From Coffea arabica (lineage: Eukaryota; Streptophyta; Magnoliopsida; Gentianales; Rubiaceae): a DNA stretch of 64,000 nucleotides. The translations under genes and the position numbers were made by a program. Each line of letters starts with the position of its first letter. Within the stretch, counting starts at the first letter, position 1. Under the pieces are notes generated by a model. That model made no database searches. It was not told the DNA's origin and saw only the letters and a program-made list of their open reading frames with translations. The stretch spans positions 7,068,001 through 7,132,000 of the forward strand of contig NC_092329.1 of assembly GCF_036785885.1 (NCBI RefSeq), read 5' to 3'. Below are positions 1 to 13,800 of this stretch, in pieces.

Positions 1-383
1 CCTAAATAGCGAATCCTCATGAGAAAAACTGTATAAACTTAATAATTAACTACAACTAGAAGTTCGCTGCAAAGGCTACATGATTCCATGTAGCTGTGCA
101 TCTGCTATATTAAGTATTTGTTGTTGAATGGATGTCCTGTCAACCAGCATAGTGTTTCTGTAGATAAACAACTGGGTCTTGTCATTTTCCAAATCTCAAC
201 CATGATTCAACAATCCTAGTACAGTATTTATATCTCTGGTGTCAAGTTTCCACTGTAAATATTTTGAAGAATTAGCCATTCCTCATGCAGTTAGAAAATG
301 TAGTTGGCATCAGGCATGCCATGAAATTGGCATGTCATAATTGCAATAACCTCTCAAACTTTATGATGCCACCATGCAATCAC

Positions 384-3300
384 CTTGTTATCTATCCCAC
401 GGAAAGAGGTAGTATATGGGTTCTCATCATCAGCCTCATTTGTATGGTTATAAACAACATCCAAAATGACCTGTACAAAGTAAAAGGATGAGTATATGGC
501 GAACCAAGGACTTCAGTACAAAAGCAATCAAGACAGAGAAACCTAAGAAATTTAGCGTCACATTGCTAGATTTAAAGATATTACGAGACCATACCTCTAT
601 TCCTGCACCATGTAGTGCCTTAACCATTTCTTTGAACTCTCTAGAAGCACTGACAGGTCCCCCACCGGCACTTGCATAGCGACTCATAGGTGCAAAGAAA
701 TTTATAGTTGAATAACCCCACGTGTTGATCTTGAAAGAAATATAAGTCAATAAGTACCATTGAAACTTGGCATTCGTGTCCATTAACAGAAATAACATAT
801 GCTTAATACTATACACATAAACTAGTACTACAGTCATTCCCAGATATCATAAGACATCAGTCTTCTGTTACTAAGAGCAACCAAACAGACATAAAATCAC
901 AATAATTAAGTTAACCAAAAACAAAAACAGAAGTAGCATTCAACTTATTACAAAGCTCAAATGTTCTAGCAGTTCCATTACATGGGAACATGGGAGGCTG
1001 AGGGTGTTAAAAGACTTGTTAATAGTCAAATTTTCAGAATGCATGAAGCATAAATCGAAGTAGGTGATGTAAGGATATAGGACACCAAACTGGGTGCTCA
1101 ACCAATATTTGAAGGCTTGACTTTACATGAGAGATAATAGCAAGGAGAATATTATACATTAGCCAAATTCATTCTCTGACAAGTAAAAAGATAAAGCAGA
1201 TATACAATTGTGCACCTGATGACAATTTTTCTCAGCAAAACCACAAGGGGAGGGTGATAGTAGCTCACCATGTGATCTCTAGGATTACGGCGCCTTTGGA
1301 ACTCCAATTCATCAAACTCAAAGGCAGGCAGCAATTCTACAGCATTTATGCCAAGCTCTAAGAGATGAGGTATCTTCACAGGAAAAGGCTTGTTAGAATA
1401 CACAACATAACATGAAAATAATTTAAGACTACAAACCCTGAGACAAAATGAAAGTCAACAACAAAAAGAGCCACTAGTTCCGACAGAGACTACCATCACC
1501 ACGCCAATTTGATTAACACAACCAGATGTGAACCAAATTAAGGGACAATTTGAGTTATAACATTAGCAGAATATGTTCCGACAGAAGTACTAGTTGGTGA
1601 TCAGATTACATGATCAACATTAAACAGTGATGGAGAACTGAAAGAAAGCCCAGAGCTAGCACATGGGAAGAAGGGGAACAAGAATCAGGTCAGAAGAAAG
1701 GACAACAAAATTCCTGGCTGTTACACAAAATTCTTAGCATAACAACATTACCTTTTCAATCACACCAAGGTAGCTGCCACGTATGCTTGGATCCAATCCA
1801 CTAGATTCATCGGCTGTAAAACCCCGGACATTCATTTCATATATAACAAGATCTTTCTGCAAATCCAATGGCATATACGTAAGGTCCAATGGTCCATGTT
1901 AGAAGGTAGCTCAACAAAATTTCTCTGTCAATGGCTACACAAAGTTCTAACAAAGATTAATCCTTCAGTGAATTAACATGTGTTAACAACAGTAAACATT
2001 GCTCCATAGTTTAAATACCCACAAAAAACTCGGTTAATGTACAAGCTCATAATGAATGAATGTTCAACAGTGGCTAACATGGATAAATTCACAGTTATAC
2101 ATGATAAACATGCAGCTATTCACTTGTCGCTCTAACTCGTGTTTCAAATCTCATTAGCTTAATCTATTTATGCAGCAACTTACAATTTACCTCGGGTATA
2201 TTGGGAAGCTTGTAACCGTCACCCCAGTCAAATGGCAAGGTATCAAAGTCAAAAGTTCCTAAAAACTGTGACCCTCTATTGTTAAGATCTCCAAAAACTC
2301 GCCGGCCTTCAACAAGCTTAGCATAGGGATCAATCAGCAGAATGCTTCTATCAAATCGATGACCTTGACTCCAATCTTTAGGACCATCCATGTAGTAGCC
2401 ATACAGGACATTGCTGCGAGGCAAATCCTACATATGCAAATTGATACATGAAGTTGCACCCACCAGACATAAGATGTTATACCAAAAAAAAATAAAAAGG
2501 GTACAAGGAACTGGAGAAGGAGAAGAGTGAATAAAACAGAGATTTTGATATGACAGACTTCATGAGAATGCACATAGAGAAGCCCTCTAAATGGTCCATC
2601 AACTTTGAAGTCAACTGTCATTTTCTGTTAGATCGGGCAAGGAGGATATTTACACATATGACCTAATTGGAAAATGGTGCAAACCCACTCTCCCTACCCA
2701 TATTTTCTTCTTCTCCACTGTAACTGCCTGGGATCTTCTTTCTGCTTTAGTAAACTCTATCCCATAAACCATACTGCGCACAGAGTTACACACTACTTTA
2801 AAAGTAAAAGGAGGGGGATAGAGGAAAACTTAGACAGTTAGCCTACGACACAAGATCACCTTAGCTCAAATACTACTAAGAAGAGTCAAACCTAATGCTA
2901 ATACCATGCTTAAGAAAGCATAATGAACTATTACATTCACTTGCAACTAATGATAAGAAAGAGAAGCAGCAGGAACAGAAGCATAGCCTACCTCAACACA
3001 AATGTGCCATATATCTCCAGTTCGATTCACTTGAGGATCCAGCGTCAATTCAATCATCTCTCCATGCAAGGTGTCAAGCTTTTCCCGACTAATCACATGA
3101 AAGATTATGAAAATAAAAAAGGAAGTAGATAAAAGAACTTTTGACCTTTTAAACAGTATGCCAATCAAGTAAGAATCAGCACTAAATGAAAGGATCATAC
3201 CATCAATAATCCAGCATGAAAATATATAAGTCAACCTTCATTATCTATCTTATTTCACTTTTGATCAATAATATCAGTCATCTTGTTAAATGATGGAAAC

Positions 3301-4523
3301 CGTTCTTAAATCAGATCAAATGCAGAAGAAAGGAACCTAATCATTTGCACTCAAGATATCAGCATCGCGATTTAGGGCTCAGCATACAAGTAATTGAGAA
3401 CAGAGATTACATAGACTTAAATTATCATCATACTGAAAAAGGTCAGCATTGCTTTAGGATCAAATATATAAAAAAATTTAATAATCTTAGAATCCTTTTC
3501 TCCAGCAACTGACTACAACTATCAGTCTACCTCTAAGCATCAAGATACAAAATTGACGAGAATCTTTAGATATAAATAGACAAATCTGAAGCCAGACAAG
3601 CGAATAGGTCCTGTTTACAAAAGCCAAAATAAAAGAATGAAACATAGGAGCCTTGGAATTCAATAACAATATTGGACCCAACCTCTGAGGAAGTTGCAAG
3701 CAAAGCGTGACTGAAGTTGCATGCTGAGAAAAAATGGCAAAATTAACACCATTCTCAAGCTCTGATGCTCCAAGTGGATGTGCCTGACCTGGGGAAACTC
3801 TTAGCGAAGGAATGACCTCTGTCATTGGTGGAGCTTCTTCCTACAGTTACAAAGTCAAGTTAATAACAGTTCTTAATCTCCTTTTATTGTTATTTTTTAT
3901 TTTTTTTGGTTTGAGTAAATTCAGGGGAAGGGTAAGAAAATGCAGAAATTATGAATAGCATCTTTTAATATCAACATTTAGCTTACTCTCGATGAATACA
4001 CTGAAAGAAAATATCAGAAACATAAAATTAAAAACTTTATGAGTACCTCAATCAATTGCTGCTGTTGTTGTTGGGCTCGAGGAGCATATACATCAGGAAA
4101 TCTGATTTTGCCATAATCTTCTATCTAACCTAAGCCAAGAGGTGTAGAGTCATGCACCATCACATAACATAAACTCAATGTTATATTCCCAATAATCGAC
4201 CAAACCAAGATAAGCAAAGCCGTTTTCACCTTGCTAGAAAATCTGTGGGAAGAATTTTCCCCCGATGCTCTTTTACAACACTTCAAACTGAGAAAACCCA
4301 AAACACAAAAATTTACTCTTTTTTGTCTAAAGGAATTTTTAAAAACAAAAATCCCATTTCCAGCCTAATTACACATGAAGATAGACAATTTGGAAAAGGA
4401 GTAGTAAAGCGTTACCAACCCCATGACGGAGGAGGAGTGGTGAAATGGCAACAGGAAAGAAGGGTAGAAATTACTAGAAATGAATGTAGCAGAACTGGAA
4501 AGCACCATCATATTCTTCATCAT
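384..4523 (-). CDS. ISA3: Isoamylase-type starch debranching enzyme, ISA3-like, N-terminal half (partial)
   Basis: Hydrolyses alpha-1,6 branches of glucans in plastids; ISA3 acts mainly in starch degradation. Nine exons in transcription order: 4416-4523, 4047-4124, 3683-3840, 2992-3088, 2191-2427, 1752-1856, 1269-1373, 595-729, 384-470. All have GT/AG borders and their phases join to give 370 residues, about half of the roughly 760 usual for the family. The first 36 residues are rich in Ser and Phe and lack acidic residues, as in a plastid transit peptide. A CBM48-type domain follows (about residues 80-180, with [12 protein letters not shown]), then the start of the GH13 barrel ([28 protein letters not shown] at about 345-356). 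The catalytic residues lie beyond the left edge; bases 1-383 are intron. The start is the first of two adjacent ATGs (4521-4523); the Gln run near residue 57 is simple-sequence coding. The ISA3 subtype is inferred from similarity in the NPRDHM-NTWGY region. Confidence 0.9.
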
Positions 4524-4784
4524 CTTTATTTTCCCAACAAGAATCTGAAAAAGTTTTACAGCATCTATGAACAGAGGGAAGAAGTAACTAACTGGCTTTT
4601 AGAACTAGCTTTTTAGCGTACTTTTTCTTAGAATGAGCAGATAGTTCGAGGGATGTAATGGGAATTGGACGTTTCCTTTTTGTTTCTTCTTCTTCTTCCT
4701 CTTCTTCTTTTTTATTATTACCATTTTTTTTTTTGGGGGGTGTAAGTTTCGAGAGCGGCACGGAAGGAAGTTTTTGGTGTCTGC

Positions 4785-4840
4785 CACGTGAACGGAGACG
4801 CGAGTCTGGGGGGGCATAAAGATTTCACAGTTGACACGTG
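4785..4840. promoter_or_regulatory. Pair of G-box (CACGTG) motifs upstream of the isoamylase gene
   Basis: Two palindromic CACGTG cores lie at 4785-4790 and 4835-4840, about 260-320 bp upstream of the isoamylase start codon on the minus strand. Such cores bind bZIP and bHLH factors in light, ABA or clock responses. Both have an A or C before the core and extend to ACGTG ABRE-like motifs. Regulation is inferred; only the motifs are seen. Confidence 0.45.
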
Positions 4841-5707
4841 GGCTTGATTAGACCTTTTATGGGGAAATATCGTCCACCTGTGGGACCCTGAAAGTGGAGA
4901 CTTCCGGGAGGTTTTCTCCACCGGCGGTCAAACTCCGACGGCCGGAAAATGAAGAAAAAGCTGATTAACTACCTCATCACGGGCTCGAGGTGCCACTTCC
5001 AAGGTTAGCTCTGTGGGACTTGGCGCCAAGCTACACTGACTTACATAGCTACAGTATCAGGTACAATTTCGCTTAGTCCTTGCAGCCTTGTACATAGTCG
5101 CACATGTATTATACACTTAAATCAAATATAAAAGTTATTTGATGGATAACTTATTAATGTGCTATCGTCTCGGATGTGAACCAAATCATTCAACTGACAA
5201 TCTGCTGCTAAAGCAGTACATAAAAAAGTCTGGAGGAACACTCCAAAAACCGCTACCAACTATCTTTGCTGTTTTTGTAAGAAAGTGTGCCACTTTATTC
5301 CATTTCCTTCTAATCCAACCTAATTCATCATCCCAAAGTGATTGGATCTACTAAACCATTAGTCACGGTACCAAGAAATGAAATCTCTATTCTCTAGCGA
5401 AGTGGTCGAAAGAATTTTAAGAACTAGAGCATGGTTTAATATCGAAAGACTCTGAAAGTTGAAATCTAAAATGTGAATTTACTATATTATTATTAGATTA
5501 TTAAGTATTAAAATTTTAAAATTTGAACATATTTTACATTAAATGATAAATGAATCGTTATCACTTTATTTTTTGAAATAAACTATAGAATTCAGTATCA
5601 CTTAACTAATTTGCATCTTTTATTTTTTGTTATCAAATACACTAAATATGTTAAAACTTGAATTCATTAAATTTAAGTGTTAAATTATATTATTAAATTG
5701 ACCTTAG

Positions 5708-5840
5708 TGCGGACGCATTTGATTATGTATCTAAGGACTGGGAGCAACGTCAGAAGTTGCTCAATATTCATTTGGCCGGAATTCAACAGATCCTCAGATC
5801 GGTTGCATCTCCAAGGAATGAGTTAAGAGAAGGCACATGA
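5708..5840 (+). pseudogene. Orphan exon-like coding fragment of unknown origin
   Basis: An acceptor-like TTAG at 5704-5707 is followed by 43 codons and a TGA at 5838-5840. The peptide begins ADAFDYVSKDWEQRQKLLNI and continues with an amphipathic, charged pattern ending in NELREGT. It looks like the last exon of a protein gene, because the composition is balanced and helix-like in otherwise A+T-rich spacer. No partner exon was found upstream on the plus strand. I do not recognise the family. It could be a captured gene fragment, the 3' end of a gene whose remainder I missed, or chance. Confidence 0.35.
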
Positions 5841-7866
5841 TAGTGTTAATGCCCTATAATTTGTATAGAACAAAAAAGACAAAAAAAAAAAAAAAAAGTA
5901 AAGGGTTTGGTTACAATAGAAACAAGCCTTTCATAATCTACTCAAGAGTTACAAAAAAGGGTTAGTATGTCCAGGTATTTTGTTGATATTTATTATTTCG
6001 CAAGTGGTTTTCTACACTTGGGAAAGCACCTTACATCTAGTTTCCAGTTTTTAAATCGAGATCCATGCAAAATGCAAAAGCTAAAAAGTAGTAGATGAAT
6101 ACACCTCAGACTATCTTTCAACTCCAGAAGAATAGAATTGCCGAATAGAATGCATTACTTTGACCTCTCAGCTCCCGACCCAAGGCAAACAGTCAAATAC
6201 CACATTGTCGTTAAAAGATTGATAGAGGCAACTGCTAAACCTCATAAATGCATGGAAGCTGATTTTGAAGACATGCTTCAACCTATATCTTTTGCGCTAT
6301 GAGGCAAATGTAATATGACCTAGCATTACCTTAATTTCAGAGATCAATTGCTACATGGGACAGCCAGCAAAGAGCTGGAAAGACATCCGCCTGGAAACAT
6401 GATAACTTGGCAAAATAGTCTAGTGAAAAATTAACTACATCATACTTTCTCTTTTTCCTTTCTGGGAGAGTGATTACCATCTGAGAAAAGTGAAAGAGTA
6501 TAATGTCAGTTCAAAGATCAAGGCAAAGCACTTCTTCTTATCTATGTAAAACAACTGAAAGGTTTTTTACAAATGAATGGCATTCTATCCCATTGGATTA
6601 TATGTGCAAAAAAAAAAAGTAAAAACATCTCCGGTTGGCTCAGCAAAATGTCTGTTATATTATAAACGTGTATGTATTTAGGGCACCCCCCCTAAAATAA
6701 GATGTGCACGGATACTGATCTGTTCTTCATTATCACCCTATACTAATGCAGCCAGAAAACATAACCACCTGCAAAGTTACAAGGAAAATAAGCATATGAG
6801 AAGATCAACAAAGAACATATTCCAGGTTCAATCAAGAAGATATGCTAGGAGACACACACAGGTTTAGTGCAGCAGTAGCCAGCACACACTCCAAGAGCCA
6901 AAAGTTCATTTCTAACTACAAAGCTACCACATTTGCAACTCAAAAAATTGCTAGGCAAAAGAATGACTAGTAGTCCTTGCTACTGCTATGTTATCAACTA
7001 CAGCTGGCAAGAAATCAAATGGTTCTTCTGCCTACTCAGACTAATCTTTTTAAGATCATTTCTGCATTAGATTCACTCTTGCTGCTTGCAAGAATATACC
7101 TTCATCACATTAGAACAAGTGTTTAGCAAACAATAGCTCCATTCAACTTATTTTAGAAGATTTTGGATATTATTTGTTCAATTTTCTTGTTATTTCTTTA
7201 TTCTTTCTAGTTTATATAGGGGTATGTCCCTATTTTCCTGTAATACTTTGTGATCAGCAATAGCAGTAATCTTTTTATCAAAAAGAAAAGGCGGATGTAA
7301 ATTTTAATGATTAAGCTTTTTTTTTCTTCTATATAATCTACTTGATGGAAGTGGAACAATGCTGTGCACTATTAAAGTTGAAATAGACTCTTCTGTTCGT
7401 CCTTGTTTGCACCAAGAAGTAGATAAAGGTAGAATAAGCTCCTTGTTTGGTGTCAAATTCTTTACATAAAATCCTGGTTATAGAAAATGACATAAAGCTA
7501 TGAGATTGCACAAGCGCAGTTTTAACTACTTTGTTATGATCTATTGCACGTGTGCGGTTGCATGCATTTGCACTGACAATGAGCCACTTACACATTATTG
7601 TCTAACATTTCAAAAAAAGACGCATTACTGAACTTAAGTCTATATACTCTTCTAAAAGAAGTATCGCCCAAAAAAATTGACATCATGTCCAAAGACAACA
7701 TCTGTCCTCACCTTGACATCCATGCTACCTTCTGCGTCATCACCATCCAAAGCACACTGAGCAGATCGATACAGTGATGAGCACATGATGTATTTAACAC
7801 TCCCACCTACTCATTGTTGGGAGAAATTCAAATTTAGAGAACCATGAAAGAACACATTCCACAGTT

Positions 7867-10800
7867 TTACTTGACCATAGAACTAGCAGATGCTGCTGAG
7901 GCCTCAAATACCAAAGAGACAGGTACGCGAGCCTGCAGACAAGCAGCTATATCAAAAGGGCGCAATCCAGATCCATCGAAGACAAGATTTACACCAGGCA
8001 GAACAACTTCTTTACTGTCAGCTTCATCTGATTCAACTTTAGAGGTGCTTAAAATAAGTGATTCTTCATCAGGCCTGATAGCAGCCTCATAAATAGAAGT
8101 CAGAGCATAAGATCTGCAAAGCCATTTGGAAATGTTCAAATTCAACAAGTTTATTGTACTTCCATTTTTATTTTGGTTCTTGTCAGAGGGACGAAAATAA
8201 ATCAGCTCTAGGATGCCATACAAAATTTATTCTTTTTAGGGATAAACAATGAGGGAAAAACTGCTTCCAAACTCAAGATTTTATCCTATTATCCATCAAG
8301 ATTCAAATATTGGATGGGAAATTTAAGATTCCTTAGGGTCAGCCATCACTGGATGTTTTGACACTCTATGTTCTCTTATTCTCACTTTTCAATTAAAAAA
8401 TAAAAGCATTAAGTTGCAAATGTATACGTTATGCATTCCTAGCTGTTCACATTGTTCCCACCAAACTATGCAGGGCATATACTAGGCTTTACTGCAGATT
8501 GTTATGTGCATTCTCAAACTCCTGTTATTCTGCAGCATTTTATCGACAGCTGTTCAGAGGATTTTTGCTAACCAGCAAAGTTGAATGACCATACACTACA
8601 TGCCCTAGAGAAGCATTTTGCTTTAAAATTTTCAGCACATTTATAAAATGTCAGTGCCAGAAACAAAGTAGCAAAAATATGTATGAAGTAGAGTTTATAA
8701 AAGTTACTTTATATTCAGACAGGACAGAGACAGTAAAATGATAAATACACACCTCAAGATGTTACCATCAAAACTCAGAACTTCTGTTTTGCTGCGCTGT
8801 CGGTTAGCAAGTTTTAGTCTTTGGTGCTCACTCGAGGCTCCAGAAATGGGAGAAGAAGGATCCACAAGCGGATTCCATCTTCCGCTTGCATAGTTCATTA
8901 GTTGCCGAGATGACTCTTTAGGTTGTTCTTTCTGATAAAGAAGTCTGGCAGCTGGACCAGTTGCTTGATATTCGCCACATATATCCCGCAACCTCTTTCT
9001 CGTGTCTTGCATAGCATCATGATGCTCAGTAAGTAACTCTGTTTGAAGTAACTGTGAAGAAACCACTCGTTTACAAATGTTGTTACACAATTTTGGACTA
9101 AAGAGTGGTATTCCAAATTCTACACTTAACGGAACCCACTCATATTTCTCATCATCAGAAATAGAGCTTTCAGGTTCCTGTTCTTTGTATAGTCTTAGCA
9201 GGCGAATATAACCAATGGTCAGGAGATCTATCTTTTTTGCAAGGTCATTTAACATTACATTTAATTTTGAGCACTCTTCTGGGCATAACCCCAGCTCTTC
9301 ACCTATGCAAGCTGGTGAACCATCTGAATTTTTCAAGGGCAATGGGATATCCAAAGTAATGGTTTTTCCATCCTTATCAAGGTCATCCCTGCTAAGAGGC
9401 TGCACCAGCACAGCTGAATGTTTAAGTAGCGAATTTAAACAATGTAAAAGAATACTACCTTTAACTAAATTTCCTTCGAACTTTCCTCCTAAACCCCCTA
9501 CAGTTGATCCATCCCAAGACCATATCAGAGCCTTCTCACAACCAGCTAATGGTGCCGGAAGCAATCTTAAGCATTGACCTTTCATCAAAATAACTGATAT
9601 AGGTCCACTAGCCACAGCAGAATATATGACCAATTTCATCCAAGGAGTCATTGAAGAGTAACAAGGTGGACCAAAATGAATTGGACCTTTTGGTCCCGGC
9701 AAAACTGAGGAAGGAGGCAGTGGAACCATTGACACCACAATGTCATAGTCACGCAAAAACAAACGATCTAAAGTTGCTGGCGAAAGAGCAGCCAGGCTTT
9801 CGCACCGAAGAATATCCACTCGATACCTCCTCTGTTTCTTTGACAATTCTTTTCCACCATCAGAACTTTCACTCCATGCTGGTTTCTCATTTTTCTGGGA
9901 GCTATGATCTGAAACAGAATCCCCAACTACGGAATCATTCCCTTCTGATATAACAGCAGAGGAGATGTCATTACCAGTACTTTCAGATACATGTTCAGAA
10001 GGACCAGATTCCTCTATCGATATGCTTAAATTAGTTGAATCATCTGTACTTTTTGCAAATTCTTTTGTATCAGAACCTCCTAACTCATCAGTAGTCAATG
10101 CCTCAATAACTGAAGAAGCATCCTCTTCTGCACTTAAAGATGACATGTCAATTTTGTCTCTTTCATCAGAAATAACCCCACCAGAGGTCAGACATTCCAG
10201 GACACAACGTAGGCTGAATGCATGATTGGCAAATTCCTGAAGTTCTCCTTCAAACTTTGCACCCTCTAATGTACTCAAATCTTTGCAAAGATCCACAATG
10301 CTAGCATGACCAAGTTTTCCTGCTTCATATAATGTCACGGCATGAGATTTTAGACCTGCACATAGCATGAGGAGTAAAAGATTTCAGGTCAGGGTTTAGT
10401 GAGAATCTAGCAAAAAAGAGACCAAAACCATAAGAATAATCAAACCTGGTGATACAGATCCCATCATCAAGTAAGATGTGATATTAGCATCAACCACAAA
10501 AGCAACACGAGTATAACCGGAAGCTTGGCTAGTATTATCAGTCCATAAAACTTCTCCGGGTGGAGGAGCACTGCCATCAATTGACATATTTGCTGAGCCC
10601 ATGATAGCATCCTCTTCATCACTAAGCAGACTTTTAGGAGAGCCAGGTACATTTGAATCTTGAAGAATAGATGCTGGATCTATTAACTTTTCAGCCCATC
10701 CCAATCGGCAAACAAAAGATGCAGCTGCCTGCAGCTGAGAAAGATCAGCCTGTAGTGTTGCAGCCAATTCAGCAACAGTAGAATTCTCATTCGCGACCAC

Positions 10801-13800
10801 AAAAACAGCATAAAGCAACCTGTGTGATGGGATTGATAAAGATCATATGATCTTGAGGTCAATACTGAGTCAATCAAATCAAAATGGTAGACAATATCTC
10901 CTTTTAGAAAAATGAGTTCCATACTCTTCAATAGGATCTTCATAAGATTGTTCTCTATTTGAAACAAAACCTTCAAGCCTGGAAACTGCAACGACATATA
11001 TCAACACTCAAAATCTCAAACAGATGAGCATAAAAAAATGATAGAAGAGAATTAAAAGTCATCTGATTTTCGTTACAGACAGCCCCATTAGATTGAGGAA
11101 TGTAATCTTTAGGAGGGCTTGTAAAGCATATCCTAAAATGTTGACATAAATGTAAAAGAAATTCTAAATTAATTCAACGATGATACAAGTTAATTAAGCT
11201 GATTACTGTAATACTTTCTTGTTCAAGTATGTCCAGGGAAAAAGAGCTGTTACATCTTAGAATAGTTTCTTCTCAAAAAGTATGCACCAAGGTTTACTGC
11301 CCTGATCATTCTCTCATTGACTCTAGTAGACCATTCTGGGCCAACAATACCTCTAGACATCAGATAAAATGGAAAAGGAGTTGGCTCTATTTGAGTGCAT
11401 AAGGATACAACTCCATCTACATTTGATATATGTTCATGCAACAACCATGACAAGGAAAGATTTGAAATTCCCTCCTTTCCAGTATGCAATTTGGTCATTA
11501 CCAAACAAGCAGCGGTATATGAAAATTCCCCATTACTTTTCAGTATGTGTGCAAACATGATAGTATCCATACAAATAAAAAAGTAAGGACTAAAGTGCCT
11601 CATCCACCTTTTGTCTTAAACAGTTATGCCAAGAAGAAAACCCATCTCCAAACCTACTCATCAAGGAATTGTCATTGAAGAAGACTTGCAAATCCAAAAA
11701 CTTAAGAACTCTACATTGAGAGAAATCACATTCAGAACATACTAAAACAAGTCAAGAGCATAAGCTCCCCAAGCCTCGTGTCTTTATAACATTCAATAAA
11801 TTCAAATTTGAAAGCACATCTTACAGTTCTACAGCTAGCAAAAGTATAGATGCAAACGTCCTTCACATGAAGTGGGCAGCATTTATACTTTTATCAAATA
11901 TAAGGTCAAAGATTCAGTGTCCATTTAATGGTGGCCTAAATTACATGTTGTCCAATCAATGGAAAATAGGTGATCCAAATATGCAAAGACACGAGTTTGA
12001 TGACTCACTTAAGAGAAAGAAGTTGAGTTAGATAAAAAATTACCTTTGAAGTGATCATCAGGAAAAACGGGAACATCAAAGTAAACAAGTCCTCGTCGAT
12101 AAAGTCCTTTTACAATATCAGGATCAAAAAGGATGAATGAATTTGCTTCTTCCTTACAGATTTTATCAATCGTTGCCATCTCATCTTCTGAAAGTTTCTA
12201 CATCACGAATTAGAGAGTATATCATATAGTATTTAGTTTCATTCGAGAATTTCAGATGCAATTAAAATTGATTAAAAACAGAATTAATTCAGTCCTCAGA
12301 CATTCATACAAAGAAATGACTTATAAATAAAAAAAATTAACTCCTTTTTATAGCTGAAGTTGAACATAGATCCACCTTAAATTCATCCAAAGTAAAGTTG
12401 ACGAGACAAACTCCCCACCATGGCTCAATGGTGAAGTCCACCGGCTGACTAGGCAATAATTCCTTCGCTATTGACTTGTTAAGCTTCCACATGATCTTCT
12501 GCAATACTCCAAATTTACCCAAATCAAGTTAGGGGATTTAATCCACGTAAAGAAGAGTTGGTAGGAATTAGCTGTAATTAGTCTAAGAATATAGCTATGT
12601 AATTAGTCTAAGATAGCTGCTGTAATTAGTCTAAGAATACAGCTGTATATAGTCAGTAATTACAGACTATATACAGCTGTACATGGCTGACCATTTAACC
12701 TAGTTACTTGTATAAATAGATCAATGAAATATATGAAATATAGACTTTTTAGCATAATTTATAACTTGGTATCAGAGCATTGGGGTTTTTTCCTTGCTCT
12801 CCTCTTCTCTGAAAATTCCAGCCATTCTTTCAATAGCCCACACTGCTGAAATTTCTTCTCTAAAACACTAATCACATCACAATATGTCAACCAAACCTGA
12901 TGTTGAATCTCCTAACAGCAAGAATCTCTCCACTCTAACCATACAAGATGCTTCTTCTTCCATCCACATTAAATTGGATGGCACTAATTATCGAGTTTGG
13001 TCCAAGATTTTGGAGATGCATATTGCTGGAAGAAAAAAAATGGGCTATATTAATGGAAAAAAAAATGCACCAGCAGTAGATGATTCAAGTTATGATGAAT
13101 GGGAAGCTGAAGATTCTCTTGTCAAATCTTGGCTCATTAATTCAATGAGTGATAATCTGATATCTCACTTTGTACAATGCGGCACATCAAAGGAAGTTTG
13201 GGATGCTGTAAAAAGAAGTTACCTTGATGTATCAGATTCCTCTGAAGTTTATGAGCTAATGAAGAAGACTTTTCATTTACAACAAGATGGTCGGCCTCTA
13301 GCAGAATATTACAACGAATTAAACTCAACCTTTATGGAGCTCGATTATCGACGGCCCAATGACATGACATGTGCTGCTGATATGGAAAAATATAGAAATC
13401 GTATTGCCGAAGATCGAGTTTATATTTTTCTTGCTGGGCTTGATAATAAGTTAGATCAAGTTCGCAGCCGTGTTCTAGGTACTTCTCCTTTACCAAGATT
13501 AGAAGAAGTCTACTCCATGGTTCGTCGAGAACTACAAAGACAACTTGCCATGGGAGCAGAATCACACTTTGAGGCTTCAGCTCTAACTATTCAAAAGAGC
13601 ACTCCTATTACCATTAATGGAAATTCTATAGCCTCTCAGTCTCGATTTTGCACCTACTGCAATAAGAATACACATACAATTGATGTTTGTTGGAAGAAGC
13701 ATGGCTATCCAGAATGGTATAACCTTAAGCAAGTTGAGAGGAAAAATAAAAAATTTGCTCATAATACTGTTGCTCAAAATGTTGCTGCCATAGACACTAC

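Larger units (their letters stand above)
4524..7866. other. Spacer between the isoamylase promoter and the FAM91 3' end
   Basis: It holds the isoamylase 5' region (a T-rich tract at 4678-4740 ending in TTTTGGGGGG, and the G-box pair), an orphan exon-like piece at 5708-5840, an A-tract at 5881-5898, and otherwise unremarkable A+T-rich sequence. The part nearest 7867 is probably FAM91 3' UTR. I see no other supported gene. Confidence 0.6.

Noticed and set aside
2334..2621. A minus-strand frame containing [11 protein letters not shown] that looks like part of the isoamylase
   Set aside because: The exons ending at 2992 and starting at 2427 join in phase and in family order without it, so it is intronic chance similarity.
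4605..4817. Lysine-rich minus-strand ORF before the isoamylase gene
   Set aside because: It is the complement of a T-rich leader tract; the transit-peptide exon starts at 4523.
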